A DNA stretch of 62,615 nt, taken from positions 1 to 62,615 of the forward strand of contig JAIXYV010000011.1 of the NCBI GenBank assembly GCA_027490055.1. The letters are read 5' to 3'. Shown in pieces: positions 55,635 through 62,615 of this stretch. Within the stretch, counting starts at the first letter, position 1. Every line of letters starts with the position of its first letter. The stretch is from Bacteroidota bacterium. Lineage in GTDB: Bacteria > Bacteroidota > Bacteroidia > NS11-12g > UBA955. The notes below the pieces were generated by a model, which saw only the letters and a program-made list of their open reading frames with translations, was not told the origin of the DNA and ran no database searches. The translations under genes were made by a program, and so were the position numbers.

Positions 55635-55835
55635 GGTTCTGAAATTGAACGCTATTTTCAAATTCAGATTAAAAGGGAATCCGGTGTAATTCCGGAACAT
55701 TTCCCGATGCTGTAATCCTCTCGTATCTTGTTTTCAAGATACAGTTTTTCCGGGTTCTAATACCACTGTTCGCCCAATCAGCGAATGGGAAGGTCCGAAA
55801 AAATACAGGGGTGAGTCAGAAGACCTGCCATTGTC
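55635..55835 (+). promoter_or_regulatory. Cobalamin riboswitch
   Basis: The aptamer is recognised by AAAAGGGAATCCGGTG, AATTCCGG, a central CCACTG-type junction (ATACCACTGTTCGCCC) and the B12 box GAGTCAGAAGACCTGCC near 55813-55829. It lies on the sense strand between the promoter and btuB. Boundaries are approximate. No strong intrinsic terminator lies between the aptamer and the ATG at 55939, so control of translation seems more likely than attenuation. A TGAGTC/GACTCA pair (55812 and 55871) could link the B12 box to the expression platform. Confidence 0.9.
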
Positions 55836-55938
55836 AACATAGGTTTTAAAGCTTTCGGAGAAAAGGCTTGGACTCAACAAAGGCACTGCTTCTGTTATCC
55901 ATTTTTTTTCATCGCTTTTCAGCCGCTAAATAAACATT

Positions 55939-57816
55939 ATGAAGTCTGCGGGACTGATATCGATTTTTTTCTTTAGTACACTGTGCTACGCTCAGTCTAA
56001 AGATACCACTGTGTGGAAGGCTTTCGAGCTCATTGCTCCTAAAGCTACCTCTAACACAGGGGCTGTGAAAATCAATATGCCCCTGTCTTCAGGCGGTAGT
56101 CTGGCTGATGTACTTTCTCAATACTCTGCTCTGTTCGTTAAATCCTACAGTCCGGGTAACCTCGCCTCTACCTCTATGCGCGGTATGGGAGCTCAGCACA
56201 CCGCTGTATTATGGAATGGTATTAACCTTCAGAGTTGCATGAATTCTAATATCGACCTGAATCTGTTGCCTGTGTTTTTCTTCGATCAGGCTGCTATTGA
56301 AACAGGTGCCAATGCCTCTGCTTCTGCTAATGGTGCCATTGCCGGGGCTATCTATCTAAGCAATGATGTTGCGCCTCTTAATATGACATCACTGGAAGCA
56401 CAACTCGGAAGTTTTCACCAGAAATCTCTGGCTTTTAGTCACCAACTCTCCGTCAAAAAATGGTCGGCCAATACCCGTATTCTACTTCGATCGGCAGATA
56501 ATGATTTCAAATATGTTAATTACTACCTGGCCGAAAAACCTACCGAGCGTCTTAAAAACAGCGAATTACAACAAGGTGGTTTTATGCAGGAAATTAAATA
56601 TACCCTGAATAAAAAACATCAGTTGTACCTTAACTACTGGTACCTCGAAACCAGTCGCAATCTCCCGAACGCTATGGGAATTACCTCTAATAACAACGAA
56701 CACCAGGATGATTTCAGTCACAAACTGATTGCTCAACACTCGGCTCAGCTAAATGCCAAAACCGAACTGGTCAACAAAGTTTCCTATATCAATGAGAAGA
56801 TCAATTACTTCAATGATCTTTTAAGTCCAGCGTTCAACACAGCTAACAATTACATCGCCGAATCTCAATGCAAATGGAAAATAACCCCTCAGTTTGAATT
56901 CGGTGCCTCTATCAATTATACCTACCAACAAGCTCATACCGATGGCTACCGCAATGGCAAAGAAAGACATTTGTTCTCTCTATGGTCTGGTATCGTTTGG
57001 TGGTCGAAAAACAAATTGTATAAACTAAGCTTCGGTAACCGTCAACTAATGGCCAACTCTGAAATGACGCCTTCTAGTCCCGATTTAGGTGCCGAAATTA
57101 AACTACACCCTAAACTAAAACTAAAAGCAAATCTTGCCGCTGGTTTCAGAATTCCTTCATTTAATGATTTGTTCTGGCAAGCTGGTGGTAATGCCGATCT
57201 TAAACCAGAAGTTTCCCGTAAATCTGAATTAACAACAGAATACAAAAACGCTGAGTTTAAACTCGCACTTACTGGATTCTATCACCATGTCAGCGACTGG
57301 ATTCTATGGACCCCAGATCCTGCTTCTCAAATCTGGAGAGCCTCTAATGCTAAAACGGTTACCTCACAAGGTGCTGAAATTGCTTCAGAGTACAAATGGA
57401 GTATCTCTAAATTTCATTTTGTGAAATTCTCTGGCAGATACCAGTTTGTGAGAAGTATCAATACCAGTGTTTATTTCAACGACTCTGCGGCCTTTATGAA
57501 GCAATTATTTTATACGCCGCTTCATACTGGTTTTGCTCAATTAAACTACCAGTACAAGTATCTTAACTTCTCTGTCGGAACTGTCTACACTGGCTCTGTC
57601 TTTACAACTGCTGATAACAGCAAGGATAATGCGCTGCCATCATACTGTCTTGTAAATAGTTCCCTGTCTTATCTCTTCAATGTTAAAAAACATCAGGCCC
57701 TCGTGTCTGTCTCAGCTTTCAACCTCGGGAATGCGACTTATCAGGTTATGCAAAACCGACCTATGCCACTGCGAAACTATCAAATATCAATAAAGTTCAA
57801 TATCAAACATGATTAA
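55939..57816 (+). CDS. btuB: BtuB-like TonB-dependent cobalamin receptor
   Basis: This 625-aa outer-membrane receptor imports B12. A signal peptide (MKSAGLISIFFFSTLCYAQ) is followed by a plug domain (LADVLSQYSALFVKSYSPGNLASTSMRGMGAQHTAVLWNGINLQ) and a 22-strand-type barrel with an aromatic end (IKFNIKHD). No carboxypeptidase-like N-terminal domain is present, in contrast to the receptor at 19672. Substrate is inferred from the cobalamin riboswitch directly upstream and from the BtuG- and BtuF-like genes that follow. It overlaps the next gene by 8 nt. Confidence 0.9.
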   Translation: MKSAGLISIFFFSTLCYAQSKDTTVWKAFELIAPKATSNTGAVKINMPLSSGGSLADVLSQYSALFVKSYSPGNLASTSMRGMGAQHTAVLWNGINLQSCMNSNIDLNLLPVFFFDQAAIETGANASASANGAIAGAIYLSNDVAPLNMTSLEAQLGSFHQKSLAFSHQLSVKKWSANTRILLRSADNDFKYVNYYLAEKPTERLKNSELQQGGFMQEIKYTLNKKHQLYLNYWYLETSRNLPNAMGITSNNNEHQDDFSHKLIAQHSAQLNAKTELVNKVSYINEKINYFNDLLSPAFNTANNYIAESQCKWKITPQFEFGASINYTYQQAHTDGYRNGKERHLFSLWSGIVWWSKNKLYKLSFGNRQLMANSEMTPSSPDLGAEIKLHPKLKLKANLAAGFRIPSFNDLFWQAGGNADLKPEVSRKSELTTEYKNAEFKLALTGFYHHVSDWILWTPDPASQIWRASNAKTVTSQGAEIASEYKWSISKFHFVKFSGRYQFVRSINTSVYFNDSAAFMKQLFYTPLHTGFAQLNYQYKYLNFSVGTVYTGSVFTTADNSKDNALPSYCLVNSSLSYLFNVKKHQALVSVSAFNLGNATYQVMQNRPMPLRNYQISIKFNIKHD

Positions 57817-58846
57817 AATTAATTACACTAAATGGGTGTTCATTTCTATGTGTGCCTTAGCCTTCTCGTCTTGTAAAAAAGATGAAAACACTACTGTCAT
57901 TACCGAAAACTACAAAGGTTACCTAGTCGTTAATGAAGGTGGATTCAATAAATCTAATGGCTCTGTGGGTTTGTACAAACCCGGAAATAAAACATATTTG
58001 GATGCATTTAAATCTGCCAATAACCGTCCACTTGGCGATATTGTGCAGTCGATGTCTCTCATTGATGGTAAATATTATATCGCTGTCAATAACTCTAATA
58101 AAATAGAAATCGTCAACCAGGCTGACTTTAAATCGGTGGCTTCAGTAAATGTTAATTCCCCTAGATATATTCTTAAAGTTTCAGCCACTAAAGCCTATGT
58201 AAGCAATCTCTATAACAACGCTGTTCAGATTCTTGATCTGAATTCTAAAATGCTTTCTGGTTCTGTTAATATTAACCACTGGAGCGAAGCTATGGCCCTG
58301 ATGAATGGCAAAGCCTATATTAATGCGAATAACGATAAAATGATGATACTCGATGTTACTTCTGATGCATTGGTTGATTCTATTAGTATGTCGGCCGGAC
58401 TGAGTAAAGTGGTGAATGCAGGCACTGATAAACTTGGGGTGTTGTGCGCTGGGGCACTCGACTGGACCAATGGAAGTGTTCTGGCAGATGCCAAGTTTTT
58501 TATTCTAAGTAAAGATTCTAATAAAGTGTCTTTAACAGTACCTCTTACTGGTGCCGGTTACGGTGGCTCTCTGGTATACAGCGCTTCGGCAAATGCTTTC
58601 TATTTCTCTCTTGGAGGAAACGTTATTAAGAAGGTAACGATCGATGGTGTCGTAAGTGATTTTATCACGCTTGGTTCTGGTATCTCAGTTTATGGTCTTT
58701 CTATTAATTCAAATGGTGATCTGTTCGTTATGGATGCTGGCGATTTTAACTCTGCTGGTAAAGTTTATATTTACAACAGCACAGGTGTGAAACAATCTGA
58801 GTTTGCAGCTGGTATCGCTCCAAATGCTGTATTATTCAACGACTAA
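57809..58846 (+). CDS. btuG: BtuG-like surface lipoprotein (DUF5074 beta-propeller)
   Basis: This 345-aa lipoprotein (lipobox AFSSC near residue 21) has repeated about 40-residue blades typical of a DUF5074/YncE-like propeller (LGDIVQSMSLIDGKYYIAVNNSNKIEIVN, then ILKVSATKAYVSNLYNNAVQILDL). In gut Bacteroides, BtuG is a surface propeller that captures cobalamin with very high affinity and docks on BtuB. Position between btuB and a BtuF-like gene under a B12 riboswitch strongly suggests the same role. The stop overlaps the next start as TAATG. Confidence 0.88.
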   Translation: MIKINYTKWVFISMCALAFSSCKKDENTTVITENYKGYLVVNEGGFNKSNGSVGLYKPGNKTYLDAFKSANNRPLGDIVQSMSLIDGKYYIAVNNSNKIEIVNQADFKSVASVNVNSPRYILKVSATKAYVSNLYNNAVQILDLNSKMLSGSVNINHWSEAMALMNGKAYINANNDKMMILDVTSDALVDSISMSAGLSKVVNAGTDKLGVLCAGALDWTNGSVLADAKFFILSKDSNKVSLTVPLTGAGYGGSLVYSASANAFYFSLGGNVIKKVTIDGVVSDFITLGSGISVYGLSINSNGDLFVMDAGDFNSAGKVYIYNSTGVKQSEFAAGIAPNAVLFND

Positions 58847-59919
58847 TGAAGTACTTCTTTTACCTCATCATACTTTTGTCTGCCTGTCAGAATAAATCTG
58901 CTGATGTAAAAGATACGATCTTATCATACGAGCCAATGCGCTATACTAAAATGTTTGGTATAGCGCATTTTTCTGATTATTCTCGTCTCTTTTTTGTTAA
59001 GGATGGCGATACTACATGGAGTATTTCTTCAAAGGAAACAGATACCTCAAATGCTAAAATGGTGGTTCTTTCTTCGGTTTTTGCAGCTTGCCTGGAAATT
59101 ATTAACGAACAAGATAAAATCATCGGTATCGATAAAATAACTTATTACAATGATTCTCTTCTCCTAAAAGCATTTAGTAAAGGGTTTATCACAGAAATAG
59201 GTGAGGAGGGGCAATTGAAAATGGAAAAATTACTTCAGCTAAAACCTGATTTTCTGTTCGCCAGTTCACACACTAGTTCTGATGTCGCTACAGTTAAACG
59301 ACTTGAAAGTGTCGGTACCAGAATTATACCATGTGATAATTTTCTGGAACAAGATCCTCTGGCTCGTGCCGAATGGATGAAACTCTTTGGGTTTATCTGC
59401 GGTAAATTGCCTCTGGCAAATCTGAAATTCAATCAAATTGATTCGAATTACCAAGTACTCAAATCTCAGGTAAGTAGCACCTCTAAACGCCCCTTGATTA
59501 TGACCGATGCCATGTACATGTCGGTGTGGAATGTGCCCGGTGCCGAAAGCTACACCGCAAAACTAATTCAGGATGCAGGTGGTCTATATGTGTTTAGTAA
59601 TAAAAAAGACCGTTTCTCTTTTCCTTTGAGTTTTGAAACTGTTTATACTGCAGCAGCTAATGCAGATGTGTGGATTCATGTCAATCAATATAAAACCATT
59701 AGCGAATTACTATCGGCTGAACCCAGATACCAATTGTTTAATCCAGTTGCCAAACAGCAAGTCTACAATTACAACAAAAAAGAAAATGTAACAGGTGGAA
59801 ACGATTTCTGGGAAACCGGTGTTGTCCGACCAGATCTGGTGCTGAAAGACCTGATTCAGATTTTCTCTATGGATAAAAATAATCAAACGGATTTGTATTT
59901 TTATAACAGACTTGATTAG
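58846..59919 (+). CDS. btuF: BtuF-like cobalamin-binding ABC substrate protein
   Basis: This 357-aa lipoprotein (MKYFFYLIILLSAC) belongs to the class III substrate-binding proteins. TMFGIAHF-type N-terminal strand is seen as TKMFGIAHFSDYSRLFFV, and LLQLKPDFLFASSHT and SVGTRIIPCDNFLEQDPLARAEWM are the usual domain-bridging segments. It ends WETGVVRPDLVLKDLIQIF, as in iron/cobalamin-type SBPs. Cobalamin is inferred from the riboswitch. No BtuC or BtuD gene follows here; the permease and ATPase must lie elsewhere. Confidence 0.88.
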   Translation: MKYFFYLIILLSACQNKSADVKDTILSYEPMRYTKMFGIAHFSDYSRLFFVKDGDTTWSISSKETDTSNAKMVVLSSVFAACLEIINEQDKIIGIDKITYYNDSLLLKAFSKGFITEIGEEGQLKMEKLLQLKPDFLFASSHTSSDVATVKRLESVGTRIIPCDNFLEQDPLARAEWMKLFGFICGKLPLANLKFNQIDSNYQVLKSQVSSTSKRPLIMTDAMYMSVWNVPGAESYTAKLIQDAGGLYVFSNKKDRFSFPLSFETVYTAAANADVWIHVNQYKTISELLSAEPRYQLFNPVAKQQVYNYNKKENVTGGNDFWETGVVRPDLVLKDLIQIFSMDKNNQTDLYFYNRLD

Positions 59920-59939
59920 ATTTGCCTTTTATCTAAAAA

Positions 59940-61334
59940 GTGCTGTTCAATTCCTGGATATTCTTTCTCTTTTTACCCCTGGTTTTTGCCGGCTTTTTTA
60001 GTTTGCCCCACAAATGGCGATGGCTTTTTGCCCTCATCGCTTCTTATGTCTTCTATGGTTGGTGGAAATGGGAATTTCTTATTCTTATAGCTTTTTCTAC
60101 CATCTTCGACTATTTTACTGCTCTGAAAATTGAAGCCTCTGATGTGCCTTCCGTAAGAAAACGATGGCTTGCCTTAAGTCTGTTCATCAATTTAGGAATA
60201 CTTTTTTTCTTCAAATACTTTTACTTTTTTGTTGGAAATACTGAGCCTGTTCAAGCTCTGGCGCACGACCATCAATCTCTAAAAGACTTCATCGATTTCC
60301 TCGGTCGCTCTTTACCAGTCGGTATTTCTTTTTATACTTTTCAAACATTGAGCTATACATTAGATGTATACTACAAAAGAGCCTCTGCTGAAAAACATCT
60401 GGGACAGTTTGCTCTGTTTGTGTCGTATTTCCCGCAGCTGGTAGCCGGACCAATAGAACGATTCACACATCTTAATGATCAACTCAAACAAAAACAAAGT
60501 ATTCTGTACAGCAATCTGCAAGCTGGTTTCAGATTAATACTTTACGGGTTTTTTGTGAAAATGGTAATTGCCGATAACCTGTCTTATACCGTTAGCTCTG
60601 TGTTCGATCAACCAGGTAAATGGGTGTGGTACTGGAACCTTATTGGGGTGCTGGCTTTTGCATTTCAAATTTACGCCGACTTCTTTGGATACTCCCTGAT
60701 AGCCCAAGGTGTCGCTAAATTGTTTGGCGTTAACCTGATGGATAATTTCAATCGTCCCTATCTGGCTAATGGTATCAATGATTTCTGGCAAAGATGGCAT
60801 ATCTCTCTAAGTACCTGGTTCCGCGATTATGTCTATATCCCTTTGGGTGGTAATAGAGTAGGGCAGGCCAAATGGATATTTAATATTCTGGCAGTGTTTT
60901 TATTAAGCGGACTCTGGCACGGTGCCAACTATACCTTTATTATTTGGGGTGCTTTGCATGGTGGCTATTATTTGATAGAACGATTTACGCCTCTTAAAAT
61001 TAAAAACAGTCCGTTTAAAATTCTCATAACTTTTCTGGCTGTGGCTTTTGCCTGGATATTCTTTAGAGCAAATGATATGTCGCAAGCCCTGGATGTTATA
61101 AATGGTGTGATTGGTGTTAATGATGGCGATAGATTGCTGGATACTCAGCCATTTATTTTTATGCTCTTACTGATCTTCGGTGTCCTCGAACTGATGCGAA
61201 AAAACCAGCGCTTCGATGAGTATTGTAACACCTACTCGGCTGTTCAACGCTGGGCACTATACTGTTTTCTCTTGTTTTGTATCCTCACTTTAAGTGGCTC
61301 CGAATACCAGGCCTTTATCTATTTTAAATTCTGA
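59940..61334 (+). CDS. MBOAT O-acyltransferase (AlgI/DltB-like)
   Basis: This 464-aa membrane-bound O-acyltransferase has about 10-12 hydrophobic segments. The family hallmarks are PVGISFYTFQTLSYTLDVYY, YFPQLVAGPIER, the WRWHISLSTWFRDYVYIPLGGNR-type loop (shown here as NDFWQRWHISLSTWFRDY) and the catalytic His in LSGLWHGANYTFIIWG. It would move an acyl group across the inner membrane to an envelope polymer. The start is GTG. It follows btuF after 20 bp, but no shared role is apparent. Its stop overlaps the next start as TGATG. Confidence 0.92.
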   Translation: MLFNSWIFFLFLPLVFAGFFSLPHKWRWLFALIASYVFYGWWKWEFLILIAFSTIFDYFTALKIEASDVPSVRKRWLALSLFINLGILFFFKYFYFFVGNTEPVQALAHDHQSLKDFIDFLGRSLPVGISFYTFQTLSYTLDVYYKRASAEKHLGQFALFVSYFPQLVAGPIERFTHLNDQLKQKQSILYSNLQAGFRLILYGFFVKMVIADNLSYTVSSVFDQPGKWVWYWNLIGVLAFAFQIYADFFGYSLIAQGVAKLFGVNLMDNFNRPYLANGINDFWQRWHISLSTWFRDYVYIPLGGNRVGQAKWIFNILAVFLLSGLWHGANYTFIIWGALHGGYYLIERFTPLKIKNSPFKILITFLAVAFAWIFFRANDMSQALDVINGVIGVNDGDRLLDTQPFIFMLLLIFGVLELMRKNQRFDEYCNTYSAVQRWALYCFLLFCILTLSGSEYQAFIYFKF

Positions 61335-62362
61335 TGCAATGGTCGTTTAAACATATCGCCCCTCGTGTTTTAGCCATTACGGTAACAGTTTTTGTGTCTT
61401 CATGGCTATATAATAAGGTGTTCTGGATACCTGAACTAAAAGATCAGGGACCAATGCTGTATAACTTGATAGAATACCAAAATCACAACGATGTGCTTTA
61501 TTTTGGTGAATCATCTAATTATTGGGTGGCGCCCGAAGATGCGGATAAACGCACCATCAGCGATATGATTAATGATAGTTTAATTGGTGCCCGTTTAAGC
61601 GGTATTCAAGTGCCTGCCTATCATGCAGGAATGTTCCTGCCTGTAATCAAACATATCAATCCCAATAGCAGAGTCAAACACATCGTGGTTACTATGAACC
61701 TGCGCTCTTTTGATAAGCCCTGGATCTTTTCAACTCAGGAAGGTGCTCTGCTAAGAACGCGCTGCTTTTATTATACCACACCTCCTCTCTATAACAGATT
61801 GTGCGCAACACTGGGTTATTACGAAAATCCTAGTGCCGAATTACAAGATGAAAAAATGCTGGAGGCTTTTGAAAAAGATAGTATAAAAGCTAATTTTCCA
61901 CTAGCCTACACCACCGTTAATGCCTGGAAAAATTCTATCGCTTACCTCAATCCCGATGGCTCTACTAACGAAGAAAAACAAGGTCTCGCTCACCATTATG
62001 TTAAAGCCTATGCTTTTTCTATCGATACGCTGAACAATCCTCGTATACGCGACTTCGACGAAATTGTTAATGTTTGTAAATCTAAAAACATCAAAGTGTA
62101 TTTTAATCTCTTATCTGAAAATACGCAATGGGCCGATTCTCTGGTTGGTAAAGAACTCTCAATGCTGATGAGATACAACAGAGATTTACTGGTTAATCGT
62201 TATACCAATCAAGGGGCTGTCGTTATTGATAACCTCGAAGCTGTGCCTGGTAAACACTTCGGTGAAAAAAATTGGACTACCGAACATTACGATCAAACAG
62301 GTAGAGCCATTATCGCCAAAAACGTCTGCAAAGCGCTGGCTTCTGTGCCGAGAAAAAAGTAA
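61334..62362 (+). CDS. SGNH-like partner of the MBOAT acyltransferase
   Basis: This 342-aa protein has one N-terminal membrane helix (VLAITVTVFVSSWLYNKVFW). A possible nucleophile lies in LYFGESSNYWV (GES/GSSN-type), and a late TTEHYDQTGRAIIAKNV resembles the acidic/His end of SGNH and DltD/AlgJ-like proteins. The pairing with an MBOAT gene mirrors DltB-DltD and AlgI-AlgJ, where the second protein hands the acyl group to the acceptor. Acceptor unknown. The family call is moderate because the motifs are weak. Confidence 0.7.
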   Translation: MQWSFKHIAPRVLAITVTVFVSSWLYNKVFWIPELKDQGPMLYNLIEYQNHNDVLYFGESSNYWVAPEDADKRTISDMINDSLIGARLSGIQVPAYHAGMFLPVIKHINPNSRVKHIVVTMNLRSFDKPWIFSTQEGALLRTRCFYYTTPPLYNRLCATLGYYENPSAELQDEKMLEAFEKDSIKANFPLAYTTVNAWKNSIAYLNPDGSTNEEKQGLAHHYVKAYAFSIDTLNNPRIRDFDEIVNVCKSKNIKVYFNLLSENTQWADSLVGKELSMLMRYNRDLLVNRYTNQGAVVIDNLEAVPGKHFGEKNWTTEHYDQTGRAIIAKNVCKALASVPRKK

Positions 62363-62522
62363 AATTGGTCCATTCTTCCTCGCAATTGACCAACATCATT
62401 AATCTTTATTTGTTATTTTTCTGTTAAATTAATCTGACTTACATCATGGTTGATATACGATTAAGTCAATTATTTCAATGCTTATTCCTTATAACAATGT
62501 CATTATAAGTTCCTTCTATTTT

Positions 62523-62541
62523 ATTTAGAATAATTCTAAAT
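62523..62541. promoter_or_regulatory. 19-bp palindromic operator, copy 1
   Basis: ATTTAGAAT-A-ATTCTAAAT is a perfect 9-1-9 palindrome just upstream of the -33 element of the edge promoter. Its form resembles metal-type (Fur- or DtxR-like) operators of Bacteroidota, but that is a guess. Confidence 0.6.
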
Positions 62542-62544
62542 TGA

Positions 62545-62576
62545 TTTGGTCGAATAATTTGAATCCTCTAATATTG
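62545..62576 (+). promoter_or_regulatory. Promoter at the right edge (TTTG-N20-TAATATTG)
   Basis: TTTG at 62545 and TAATATTG at 62569 are spaced by 20 bp, the expected arrangement of the Bacteroidota sigma factor, with one change in the -7 box. Transcription would start near 62581 and run out of the window. Confidence 0.6.
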
Positions 62577-62587
62577 CAGCACAAAAT

Positions 62588-62610
62588 TTATTTAAAATGA
62601 TTCTAAATAA
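62588..62610. promoter_or_regulatory. Palindromic operator, copy 2
   Basis: TTATTTAAAAT-G-ATTCTAAATAA pairs at 10 of 11 positions and matches copy 1 in its right half. It lies at about +8 to +30 of the edge promoter. Confidence 0.6.
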
Positions 62611-62615
62611 TTGTA

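Overview
This window looks like ordinary chromosomal DNA from a member of the Bacteroidota. Four things point there. Many transcription starts carry a TAnnTTTG (sometimes TAnnTTCG) -7 element, and Shine-Dalgarno sequences are nearly absent. The gene families are typical of that phylum: S46 and M61 secreted peptidases, DUF5686, DUF4159, DUF5777-type and DUF5074 proteins, carboxypeptidase-like TonB-dependent receptors and a deoxyhypusine-synthase-like enzyme. Lipid A/Kdo genes (lpxB, kdsB) and Lnt show a Gram-negative envelope. Gene pairs are tightly packed with TAATG/ATGA overlaps. I cannot name a genus. I see no transposase, prophage, CRISPR array, tRNA or rRNA gene.

Layout. 1-6430: def (cut by the window edge) and ruvX, divergent from lysA; a tandem 88-bp repeat; then a compact minus-strand operon (membrane protein, rsmI, lnt, DUF1801, rluF). 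6490-11150: two secreted peptidases on the minus strand flank the RNase P RNA gene rnpB. 11120-12310: two small divergent genes whose promoters and 3' trailers match each other although their proteins do not. 12400-24870: lpxB, a thiolase, and a long plus-strand run (DUF4159, lipid kinase, SUI1/eIF1-like, flippase, TonB-dependent receptor, a B12-binding + G-protein protein that is IcmF without its mutase domain, and cystathionine beta-synthase). 24870-29820: minus-strand LRR/ZU5-like secreted protein, deoxyhypusine-synthase-like enzyme, TylF-like methyltransferase and SDR. 30200-36820: palindrome, GNAT-like protein, glycosyltransferase, MFS transporter, 2-oxo-acid dehydrogenase E2 and TonB-C protein. 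37100-40140: an operon of two heme-motif lipoproteins, an OB-fold protein, a YceI protein and a DUF5777-like barrel. 40250-49880: OmpA lipoprotein, rlmH (with a 17-A tract), alaS, M23 peptidase, MerR regulator, coiled-coil protein, pfkA, recN and a 54-aa membrane protein. 49640-55400: VF530, GyrI-like, pyrG, kdsB and a DUF5686 protein, all minus strand. 55616-59919: a cobalamin riboswitch heading a btuB-btuG-btuF-like uptake operon. 59940-62362: an MBOAT/SGNH-like acylation pair. The right edge has a promoter flanked by two copies of a palindromic operator, controlling a gene outside the window.

How it fits together. Most genes are housekeeping: cell envelope, translation, DNA repair and central metabolism. 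The strongest accessory theme is vitamin B12, with a riboswitch-controlled outer-membrane uptake system and a split B12-dependent mutase partner elsewhere in the window. Oddities worth a second look are the truncated IcmF, the paired small genes with matching flanks, the poly-A tract inside rlmH, the repeated CX4CH heme-like modules, and the -7 elements placed so close to start codons that several mRNAs should be almost leaderless.
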